A stretch of DNA of 18,364 nucleotides, taken from assembly GCA_002727775.1 (NCBI GenBank), contig PBUF01000014.1, positions 2,640 through 21,003 on the forward strand, read 5' to 3'. Position numbers and translations under genes: made by a program. Of the stretch, positions 7,397 through 14,184 are shown piece by piece; position 1 is the stretch's first letter, and the number at the start of each line of letters is the position of its first letter. The notes beneath the pieces are model-generated. The model was not told where the DNA came from. It worked only from the letters and a program-made list of their open reading frames with translations, and made no database searches. The stretch comes from Gammaproteobacteria bacterium (GTDB taxonomy: Bacteria > Pseudomonadota > Gammaproteobacteria > Pseudomonadales > Azotimanducaceae).

Positions 7397-8950
7397 ATGA
7401 ACTGGGAAAAAGAAATAGATGAAATAGCTCGGCGCCGAGAACTGGCATTATCCCAGGGCGGCGAAGAAGCCATTGCAAAACATCATGCAAAGGGTCGTCT
7501 GACGATCAGAGAAAGAATCGACAGATTAATCGATGACAATACTTTTGAGGAGATTGGCCCAATCGCAGGAGCCGCAAATTATGATGAAAACGGTAATCTC
7601 GAAAGTTTTGACCCTGCCAATTTCGTTCTAGGCTTTGGTGAGGTGAGTGGCAGAAAAATTGTAGTTGGCGGTGAAGACTTTACCATGAGAGGTGGTTCTC
7701 CATCTCCCGCTGGGTTGCGAAAAAGCGTCTACGCGGAAGAGGTGGCCATTCAGTACAAGATTCCACTAGTGCGTCTTCACGAGGGATCGGGAGGCAGTGT
7801 CGGCGGTACGAGCGGCAAGGGCACAAATTTGCCGGGTCCAGTCAATGCGCCGGCCAGATTCAGATCTGTCGCTCAAGCTATGTCTACCGTGCCCGTGGCA
7901 ACCGCGGCCCTTGGCGCCGTCGCAGGTTTACCAGCAGGACGGCTTGTCGCTTCGCATTTTTCAGTTATGTCTAAAAAAACTGCGCAGATACTCACCGCCG
8001 GGCCGGCGGTAGTCGCACGAGCCATGGGAGAACAAAAGACCAAAGAGGAGCTTGGTGGGTGGAAGGTGCACACAAAGAACGGTACAGTGGACAATGGCGC
8101 AGATGACGAGGATGCTTGCCTAGCCGAGATCAAGCGCTTTCTATCTTTCATGCCAGACAACGTCGGACAACTCGCTCCGGTAACTAGTTGCGATGATCCT
8201 GCTGACCGCGCCGACGAAAGTTTGACAAGCATCGTACCGAAAGACCGTCGAAAGGCGTTTGACATGCGTTACATACTATCCTCAATTCTTGACAGAGATA
8301 GCTTCTTTGAGATGGGCAGAAGTTACGGTCGTTCACAAATTACCGGACTAGGACGGTTAAATGGTCAGCCAGTTGGTGTGTGGGCTAATGACTGTAAGTT
8401 TCTCGCAGGATCAATGACTGCTGACGGAGCTCATAAAGCTCGAAGATTCATGGAGCTTTGCGAGACCTTTAGTCTTCCGATAGTTAGTCTTGTCGATGAG
8501 CCAGGTTTTATGATTGGGAGCCAGGCAGAGCGTGAAGCTACAATTAGACATGGCACTTCTGCTGTATTGACTGCCGCGATGACCACTATTCCTTGGGCGT
8601 CTGTCATGATTAGGAGATCTTTTGGAGTAGCACAAGCTGCACACTACGGACCGGAGGGATTTGTTCTTGCCTGGCCTTCAGCAGAGAGTGGTCCCTTACC
8701 TGTCGAGGGTGGAGTTGCTGTCGCTTTTCAAAGAGAAATTGCAGCAGCGGCAGATCCAGAGAAAAGACGGCGCGAACTAGAGGAGCAGCTGGCGGCTCGA
8801 CAATCACCCTTCCCCCGGGCTGAGGCTCTCGGGGTTCACGACCTCATCGACCCAAGACGAACACGAGAAGAACTCTGTCGCTGGGTTAGTAGGGTCCAAC
8901 CACTCCTGCCAGCATTATTAGGAGCAGCAAAATTTTCTATTCGACCTTGA
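7397..8950 (+). CDS. Biotin-dependent acyl-CoA carboxylase, carboxyltransferase subunit (PccB/MccB-like)
   Basis: A 517-residue carboxyltransferase with two crotonase-like halves and the usual family length. The N-terminal half has KGRLTIRERIDRLIDDNTFEEIG (about 32-54) and the glycine-rich acyl-CoA-site loop RLHEGSGGSVGG (126-137). The C-terminal half has VDEPGFMIGSQAE (366-378), the counterpart of the CDxPGFxPGxxQE biotin-site loop of propionyl- and methylcrotonyl-CoA carboxylases, followed by ATIRHGTSAV. The enzyme transfers CO2 from carboxybiotin to an acyl-CoA. The loop sequences differ from the textbook PccB ones, so the acyl-CoA cannot be named. AAGAG about 6 bases before the ATG is a fair ribosome binding site. 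A biotinyl carrier follows after 22 bases. No biotin carboxylase is in the window, so that partner must be encoded elsewhere or shared. Confidence 0.93.
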   Translation: MNWEKEIDEIARRRELALSQGGEEAIAKHHAKGRLTIRERIDRLIDDNTFEEIGPIAGAANYDENGNLESFDPANFVLGFGEVSGRKIVVGGEDFTMRGGSPSPAGLRKSVYAEEVAIQYKIPLVRLHEGSGGSVGGTSGKGTNLPGPVNAPARFRSVAQAMSTVPVATAALGAVAGLPAGRLVASHFSVMSKKTAQILTAGPAVVARAMGEQKTKEELGGWKVHTKNGTVDNGADDEDACLAEIKRFLSFMPDNVGQLAPVTSCDDPADRADESLTSIVPKDRRKAFDMRYILSSILDRDSFFEMGRSYGRSQITGLGRLNGQPVGVWANDCKFLAGSMTADGAHKARRFMELCETFSLPIVSLVDEPGFMIGSQAEREATIRHGTSAVLTAAMTTIPWASVMIRRSFGVAQAAHYGPEGFVLAWPSAESGPLPVEGGVAVAFQREIAAAADPEKRRRELEEQLAARQSPFPRAEALGVHDLIDPRRTREELCRWVSRVQPLLPALLGAAKFSIRP

Positions 8951-8972
8951 TAACTACAGAGATTTTAAAAGC

Positions 8973-9188
8973 ATGACAAAAATAGAACTGGAGACCGGTG
9001 GCTCGGTATGGAAGTTACTTACAAAACCAGGTGATCTTGTGGAAGAGGGTGACATTCTATTCATACTTGAAGTTATGAAAATGGAGGTTCCTTACGAATC
9101 ACCCGTTAATGGAAAAGTTACCGCCGTACATATCTCTGAAGGTGACTTCGTCGAAGAGGACCAACTAGCCTTAGAAATAGCAGATTAG
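8973..9188 (+). CDS. Small free-standing biotin carboxyl carrier (biotinyl/lipoyl-attachment domain)
   Basis: A 71-residue protein that consists of one biotinyl domain and nothing else. The biotin-accepting Lys36 lies in LEVMKMEVP (32-40), flanked by the usual half-repeats VWKLLTKPGDLVEEGD (12-27) and GKVTAVHISEGDFVEED (47-63). The residue two before the lysine is Val, where Ala or Ser is the norm (E-A/S-M-K-M). It keeps the Met-Lys-Met core and the Glu after it, so biotinylation is expected. It is placed 22 bases after the carboxyltransferase gene and is its obvious partner. It lacks the thumb and linker of long AccB proteins, so fatty-acid AccB is unlikely. It is the last gene of the plus-strand block. 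Confidence 0.93.
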   Translation: MTKIELETGGSVWKLLTKPGDLVEEGDILFILEVMKMEVPYESPVNGKVTAVHISEGDFVEEDQLALEIAD

Positions 9189-9209
9189 AAAACCTGCCTA
9201 AAGGTTTTT
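9189..9209. terminator. Hairpin in the convergent spacer, possible two-way terminator
   Basis: AAAACCT (9189-9195) and AGGTTTT (9202-9208) form a 7-bp stem around a 6-base loop directly after the biotinyl gene stop, with one more T after it. Read either way the stem ends in T-rich sequence, so it could end both the plus-strand block and the minus-strand PQQ gene, whose stop is at 9261. The stem has only three G-C pairs and no long U tract, so its strength is doubtful. A second small hairpin (TAGTTG/CAACTA, 9247-9263) covers the PQQ gene stop codon but has no U tract. Confidence 0.5.
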
Positions 9210-9260
9210 GGGCTAATCTAGTTATTTGACATCGAGGGTGACAGCATAGTTGATCCCCAA

Positions 9261-11267
9261 CTACTCGTTTTTACCCAAGCTCGTTGGTAAAGCAAAGACT
9301 ACCAGTTTTGGGGTCGGAGCATCATTGATTCCTATAGCTATATACTGCTTGCTATCCACAGCGTAGCTCATTGGTGCGCTTTGAGGTGTCCCTGATAACT
9401 CTATCCGAGCTAATTCGTCTCCGGTAGCTTTATCACGCGCGATCAGGTTAGGACCATAACCCATGTCTTGTCCATGAATAAGAAGAGTAGAAGTTACAAG
9501 GACTGGATGTCGTCCTCCACCACCTAAAGGGGGCAAATCTAATCCATCCAAAGCCGGGTGCGCGTCAACTCTTGCCATTTTGTCACCGTTAGGAACTTGC
9601 CAGAGTATCTCACCTCTGTTCATGTCGAAAGCAGTTATCGTTGAATATGGAGGCTTAAGGAGAGGGAGACCACGCGGCCCAACCACTCCGCGATTCTGTA
9701 ATCGGTAGTAACGGAAGTTTGATTCATCCGCTGGTAAGGTTCCCATGTAAGGAGTGAATGCTCCATTACTTGCGGGCACAAATAATACATTACTTTCTGG
9801 ATCAAAACCCGCGCCCGGCCAATTAGCCCCTCCACCAGCACTTGGAACAAAAATAGTACCTCGCTTTCCCGTCGATTGATCTGGCAGGCTTGCTGGAGTG
9901 AAGATTGGTCCATAAACATAGCTATCTATTATGTCTAAAGCCTCAGCTCTCAGCTCCGGCGTAAAATCTATAAGATCGTCTTCCGTCAATCCTTGTAAGG
10001 CAAATGCTGGTGGTTTTGTTGGGAAAGGCTGTGTTGGCGACGTCCGTTCCCCAGGAATCATTCCTTCCGGCACAGGTAACTCTGGTATTGGCCAAACAGG
10101 AACGCCTGTAGCCCGATCAAATACATAGGCCCAACCTTGCTTGGTCACTTGGGCCAGTGCTCTAATTTCTCTACCATCCACAGTTAAATTCATTAAGTTA
10201 GGGGCAGCAGGTGTATCATAATCCCATAACCCATGATGGATCATTTGAAAGTGCCACGCTCTCTCTCCAGTCAACGCATTAAGGGCAACGACGCTCTGCG
10301 TAAACAAATTATCCCCTGGTCTATGGCCCCCATAGTAGTCATTGGTCGGCGCCTCCGTCGGTAGATAAACGTAACCAAGCTCCAGATCCGCGCTCATCTG
10401 AGTCCATACACCGCCATTGCCCGTGTAACGCCAAGATTCTTCCTGCCAAGTCTCTACACCAAACTCACCTCCTTGAGGAATAGTGTGGAATGTCCAGATT
10501 AATTGCCCCGAGCGGATATTGTAGCCTCGAACCCACGTAGGGGGCCTCTCCTTATAATGAGGGCGGTTGGATGTAATTTGATTCACGACCAAAACATCCC
10601 CTACCACGATCGGCGGCGATACAGTCCCTAACGGCACTGCCCCAGAGTAATCTAAGAGTTCTCTATCCGCCCTGGGAATACCATCAGTCATGTCAATACG
10701 TCCGCCCCTGAAGGCTGCATCGGGTACCCCCGTATTAGCATTTAGAGAATGCAAATATCCATCATTTGTTGCGAACAAAATCCTGGACTCAGTACCATCA
10801 CTCCAGTAAGCAACGCCGCGATGGTGGTAACCCAGAGGGCTTATCGAATAACCCGATAAGTACGCCTGCGGATCGAACGACCACAATAATTCACCAGAGG
10901 TAGCGTCTAACGCAACCACCTGATTGAGGGCTGTTATCATGTATAGCACGCCCTCTACCATCAAGGGAGTAGCCTGCAGACGGCCAAAGCTAATGTCATC
11001 CGCATCGGATCCCAACATGCCTTCAAGATCCAGCTCGCCATCTATGGAAGTCCAAGCCCAAGCAATTTCTAACTTATCAAAGTTTTCTCTGTTAATTTCC
11101 GACAAGCTTGTATATTTGGTAGACCCAGCATCGGACGCATAACTTCCCCACTCGCCCTCGACACTGCCAAGTTGAGCGAACGACTTGCTAATAAAAAAGA
11201 ACATACCTACAAAGACAATTAATGTTTTGGCAAAGAATGGTTCGTTAAAGAATTTAACAGAAAGCAT
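9261..11267 (-). CDS. Periplasmic PQQ-dependent dehydrogenase (quinoprotein)
   Basis: A 668-residue eight-bladed beta-propeller quinoprotein. Residues 1-32 form a signal peptide (hydrophobic core TLIVFVGMFFFIS, cleavage near SFAQ-L). The mature start GEWGSYASDAGSTKYTSLS (38-56), with INRENF following, is the family opening. YLPTEAPTNDYYGGHRPGDN (301-320) and HHGLWDYDTPAAP (344-356) match the membrane glucose dehydrogenase-like group, whose HHDLWD(x)D segment includes active-site acids; here the third residue is Gly instead of Asp. It lacks the five N-terminal membrane helices of Gcd and any C-terminal cytochrome domain. It is therefore a soluble periplasmic enzyme oxidising an alcohol or sugar and passing electrons to a separate carrier, possibly a neighbouring heme protein. 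It starts 9 bases after the ankyrin gene stop and is the last gene of the minus-strand block. No PQQ synthesis genes are here. Confidence 0.92.
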   Translation of the reverse strand: MLSVKFFNEPFFAKTLIVFVGMFFFISKSFAQLGSVEGEWGSYASDAGSTKYTSLSEINRENFDKLEIAWAWTSIDGELDLEGMLGSDADDISFGRLQATPLMVEGVLYMITALNQVVALDATSGELLWSFDPQAYLSGYSISPLGYHHRGVAYWSDGTESRILFATNDGYLHSLNANTGVPDAAFRGGRIDMTDGIPRADRELLDYSGAVPLGTVSPPIVVGDVLVVNQITSNRPHYKERPPTWVRGYNIRSGQLIWTFHTIPQGGEFGVETWQEESWRYTGNGGVWTQMSADLELGYVYLPTEAPTNDYYGGHRPGDNLFTQSVVALNALTGERAWHFQMIHHGLWDYDTPAAPNLMNLTVDGREIRALAQVTKQGWAYVFDRATGVPVWPIPELPVPEGMIPGERTSPTQPFPTKPPAFALQGLTEDDLIDFTPELRAEALDIIDSYVYGPIFTPASLPDQSTGKRGTIFVPSAGGGANWPGAGFDPESNVLFVPASNGAFTPYMGTLPADESNFRYYRLQNRGVVGPRGLPLLKPPYSTITAFDMNRGEILWQVPNGDKMARVDAHPALDGLDLPPLGGGGRHPVLVTSTLLIHGQDMGYGPNLIARDKATGDELARIELSGTPQSAPMSYAVDSKQYIAIGINDAPTPKLVVFALPTSLGKNE

Positions 11268-11276
11268 GAGCTATGC

Positions 11277-12842
11277 TTACAACTCCTCACTTTTGAGCGC
11301 ACCAAGCCCTTCTAGAACCGCACGGGCAGAAGGGCCAGAAGACTCCGGCGTTTCAGACGCCAAAATATTCGAAGCGAGGCGTCGCTCTCCCAAAATCGCC
11401 AAATCAAGCGGAGTCTGACCACTATCATTCAAAACATTAATACTGGCTCCGCGTATCGCGAGTTCCATCACAATCGTTGAAAGATTGCGTAATGCGGCGT
11501 CATGTAGGGCAGTATTGCCGTTAAAATCTATAGCATCAATATTCACGCCATGATCCGCAGCAACTATTACTGACTCAAGAGCAAGTTTCTCCTCGCCGGT
11601 TGGATCCTGATTAGCTTGAACATAGAATCTTCCTCGTCGACTTTCACCTTTGATTGCTGATTGAATAGGGCTAGAGTAACCTCCAACCACTCGGCGCTCG
11701 TCAATGGAAGGCGGATTTTCTCGTGATCGTCTATCTCGTAAACGCTGATATTCTTTTTCATTAGTAAGAGAAGAGTCGGCACCCCACTCTACCAAGGTTT
11801 TCATAATTGCAGGTTCACGAAAGTTTGCTGCCAACCAATAAGGCGTCGCAGTGACATGCGCAGTCCTTAGCACCCAATCCTCGCTTGCTCTTTGTGTAGG
11901 AGTAGCTTTCAATATCCGTTGGTTAGGGTCAGCACCATGTTGAAGTAAAGCTTCTATGCTTGCACTATCTCCTCTCAAGATTGCAGCGTGTAAAGCATTA
12001 TACCCGGCACTAATTGAATTAGGATCGGCACCATGATCCAGAAGCATGGCGGCCAAGTCGCTATGTCCACTATGGACAGCCACGACTAATGGTGTTGCTC
12101 CATTACCGCTGGGGCCATCAATATTCGCACCAGATTGCAACAAAACCTCTGCTAACTCGAGGTGTCCATTTTTTGCGGCAAAAAGTAAAGGCGAGTAACC
12201 TCCCAAATTTTCCATTACACCATGATCAAAAGCACCGCCATTTGATCCATCAACAAACATGAGCATCGATCTTACTTTAGAACGATCATTAATGTTGGCT
12301 CCCGCTGCAATAAGCTCCCTGACAACTCCTAAGTGTCCTTGCGCCGCGGCCCACATCAGAGCTGTTTGATCACGTGAAGACTCGCTGCGATTCAGATCAG
12401 CTCCAGCTTGGATGAGAAAACGAACACCCTCAACGGTGCCTGATCGAGCGGCGGTCATTAGAACCGTCTCACCCATCTCTAATTCCAAATTCGGGTTCGC
12501 TCCCTCACTTAGGAGTTTTTCTATTAGGTCTGCATCACCATTACGTGCTGCCAGAAAAAGTGGTGAAGCTCCCATTCGATTAGTTGCATTTACATCCGCA
12601 TTAGACTCAAGAAGAAGATTTACACTCTCTATATCCCTCTTATGCACAGACCAGTGTAGGGCAGTCGCACCATCTGCCTGACGGGTATTAGGGTCTGTGC
12701 CACCCTCTAACAGGGATCTCAAACTCTCGCTATCGCTCTTTCTCGCAGCTTCGATTAGGTTGGGTTCTATTGCATTTACGGAAATACCACTAGCTAAAAG
12801 CAGGGCTATGAGTATTTTCCTGTTTAACTCTCTAATTAACAT
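11277..12842 (-). CDS. Exported ankyrin-repeat protein
   Basis: A 521-residue protein from the ATG at 12842. A longer frame to 12902 overlaps the DUF1552 gene and hides the signal peptide, so it is rejected. AAGAG stands about 5 bases before the chosen start. Residues 1-24 look like a Sec signal (RKILIALLLASGISVNA). Eight ankyrin repeats of about 33 residues fill roughly 27-312 (for example GATALHWSVHKRDIESVNLL; GNGATPLVVAVHSGHSDLA). A degenerate stretch follows, with one recognisable repeat (VTATPYWLAANFREPAIMKT), and two more repeats come near the C-terminus. A 25-residue insert (about 187-212) splits the fifth and sixth repeats. Ankyrin repeats bind proteins; here the partner is presumably periplasmic and encoded next door. 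It lies 16 bases after DUF1552 and 9 before the PQQ gene. Function otherwise unknown. Confidence 0.9.
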   Translation of the reverse strand: MLIRELNRKILIALLLASGISVNAIEPNLIEAARKSDSESLRSLLEGGTDPNTRQADGATALHWSVHKRDIESVNLLLESNADVNATNRMGASPLFLAARNGDADLIEKLLSEGANPNLELEMGETVLMTAARSGTVEGVRFLIQAGADLNRSESSRDQTALMWAAAQGHLGVVRELIAAGANINDRSKVRSMLMFVDGSNGGAFDHGVMENLGGYSPLLFAAKNGHLELAEVLLQSGANIDGPSGNGATPLVVAVHSGHSDLAAMLLDHGADPNSISAGYNALHAAILRGDSASIEALLQHGADPNQRILKATPTQRASEDWVLRTAHVTATPYWLAANFREPAIMKTLVEWGADSSLTNEKEYQRLRDRRSRENPPSIDERRVVGGYSSPIQSAIKGESRRGRFYVQANQDPTGEEKLALESVIVAADHGVNIDAIDFNGNTALHDAALRNLSTIVMELAIRGASINVLNDSGQTPLDLAILGERRLASNILASETPESSGPSARAVLEGLGALKSEEL

Positions 12843-12858
12843 AAAACTCTTAGTCTCT

Positions 12859-14184
12859 TTATGCACTTCCCGATAAATCAAGAGGTTCATAGCTCTCCGC
12901 AAAACTGTCGACTGTAAGCCCGAGCTTATCGAGCATCGTCAGATGCAATTTGCTAATTGGGGTTCCATTGGGGAAACGCAAATGCCTCCCTCCCTTCACA
13001 GCTCCTCCTGCTCCGCCAAAAAGGACCAAAGGTAAGCCTCTATTACTATGCTGATTACTATCGGACATACCTGCACCGTATAGTAGGAGTATATTGTCAA
13101 GCAAAGTGCCGGCACCGTCTGGAGTGGAGTCTAACCTATCAAGATAGTAAGCAAACAACCGAGTGTGAAATTCGTTTATCTTAGTTACCTTCTCATAGAG
13201 GGCCGGATCGTCCCTGTGATGTGAAGTCGGATGATGCGAATCGGGCACACCGATTTCAGCGTACGTTCGACCACTAAGCTCTCTGCCCAACATAAAGGTT
13301 ATCGCACGAGTGAGATCGGTCTGAAAAGCCAGTACCTGCATATCAAACATGAGCTTTGCGTGCTCTTCATAAGTGTCTGGTATACCAGAAGGCTGAGTGA
13401 CACTTGGAAGCTGGCGCCCGCTTTGTTGTTCCGCCAGCTGTATTCGGCGCTCAACATCTCGAACAGCGTCAAGGTATTGTTCCAACTTAGCCCGATCAGA
13501 CGCGCCGACAGCGCGATTCAACTCAGTCACCCTGCTAGAAATTGAATCCAGTAAACTTTGATCCTGTTGAATACGCTTCATTCGAACTGCTGAATCGGTT
13601 GTTCCGATATCGCCAAACAATCGCTCGAAAATAAATCTAGGATTGGTTTCCATTGGTAATGGTGTAAATTCATCGCGCCATGAAATCGTGCTGGTGTACT
13701 GACAACTAAAGCCGATATCGCAAGAGCCAAAAACGTCATTCTCGTCCATTGCTAATTCTAAAGAACCCAACTGCGTCTCACTGCCATAACGCTTCGCCAT
13801 TAGCTGATCAATGGATACTGATGCGCGCAGGTCTGACTCGGCACGTCTCGGGATAGCGCCTGTTAGAAACCGAGTTGATGCACTCGCATGCACTCCAGCG
13901 TTACTCGTAGGTCCATCGAGACCGGTGATAACCAACATCCTGTTTCTATACGCTTCCATAGGCTTCATGATACGGGTAATCTCAAAATCTGCGCCGTCCG
14001 CATCTGGGGTCCAACGCTTCATAGCCATGCCATTGGGCACATAAACCACCCCAAGCCGCTTAGTAGGATTCTCTTCTTGAGCAGATAGGGCAGGCATCAT
14101 GCTATCGAGTAATGGCAATGACAAGCTTGCTCCGAGTCCGCGTAAAACTGTCCTTCGTGAAAGCTTTTTCTTGGTTATAATCAT
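12859..14184 (-). CDS. DUF1552 protein, Tat-exported
   Basis: A 441-residue member of the DUF1552 family (Pfam PF07586). The chosen ATG (14184) forms an ATGA overlap with the upstream gene stop. GGAG (14194-14197) lies 9 bases before it. A longer frame to 14247 would run 67 bases into that gene and bury the signal. Residues 1-36 form a twin-arginine signal: SRRTVLRGLG (9-18), then SLSLPLLDSMMPALSAQ. Family landmarks are RLGVVYVPNGMAMKRWTP (43-60), the ITGLDG segment, and LLYGAGMSDSNQHSNRGLP near the C-terminus. It is rich in conserved His and Asp/Ser residues (GVPDSHHPTSHHRDD), reminiscent of the alkaline phosphatase/sulfatase-like DUF1501 and DUF1552 groups, but no activity is established. 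The family regularly accompanies DUF1592 heme proteins in planctomycetes and marine bacteria, as here. Confidence 0.9.
   Translation of the reverse strand: MIITKKKLSRRTVLRGLGASLSLPLLDSMMPALSAQEENPTKRLGVVYVPNGMAMKRWTPDADGADFEITRIMKPMEAYRNRMLVITGLDGPTSNAGVHASASTRFLTGAIPRRAESDLRASVSIDQLMAKRYGSETQLGSLELAMDENDVFGSCDIGFSCQYTSTISWRDEFTPLPMETNPRFIFERLFGDIGTTDSAVRMKRIQQDQSLLDSISSRVTELNRAVGASDRAKLEQYLDAVRDVERRIQLAEQQSGRQLPSVTQPSGIPDTYEEHAKLMFDMQVLAFQTDLTRAITFMLGRELSGRTYAEIGVPDSHHPTSHHRDDPALYEKVTKINEFHTRLFAYYLDRLDSTPDGAGTLLDNILLLYGAGMSDSNQHSNRGLPLVLFGGAGGAVKGGRHLRFPNGTPISKLHLTMLDKLGLTVDSFAESYEPLDLSGSA

Noticed and set aside
7873-8265. 130-residue open frame on the minus strand inside the carboxyltransferase gene
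   Set aside because: It is antisense to strongly conserved carboxyltransferase code, shows no domain, and its Ser/Ala/Arg-rich composition is that of a shadow frame.
11277-12842. Host-directed ankyrin effector or symbiosis factor
   Set aside because: It has a Sec signal, lies in a tight enzyme operon, and no secretion system or symbiont marker is visible.
12843-12902. N-terminal extension of the ankyrin protein to 12902
   Set aside because: It would overlap the DUF1552 gene by 44 bases and place 20 residues before a good signal peptide; the ATG at 12842 has a ribosome binding site.
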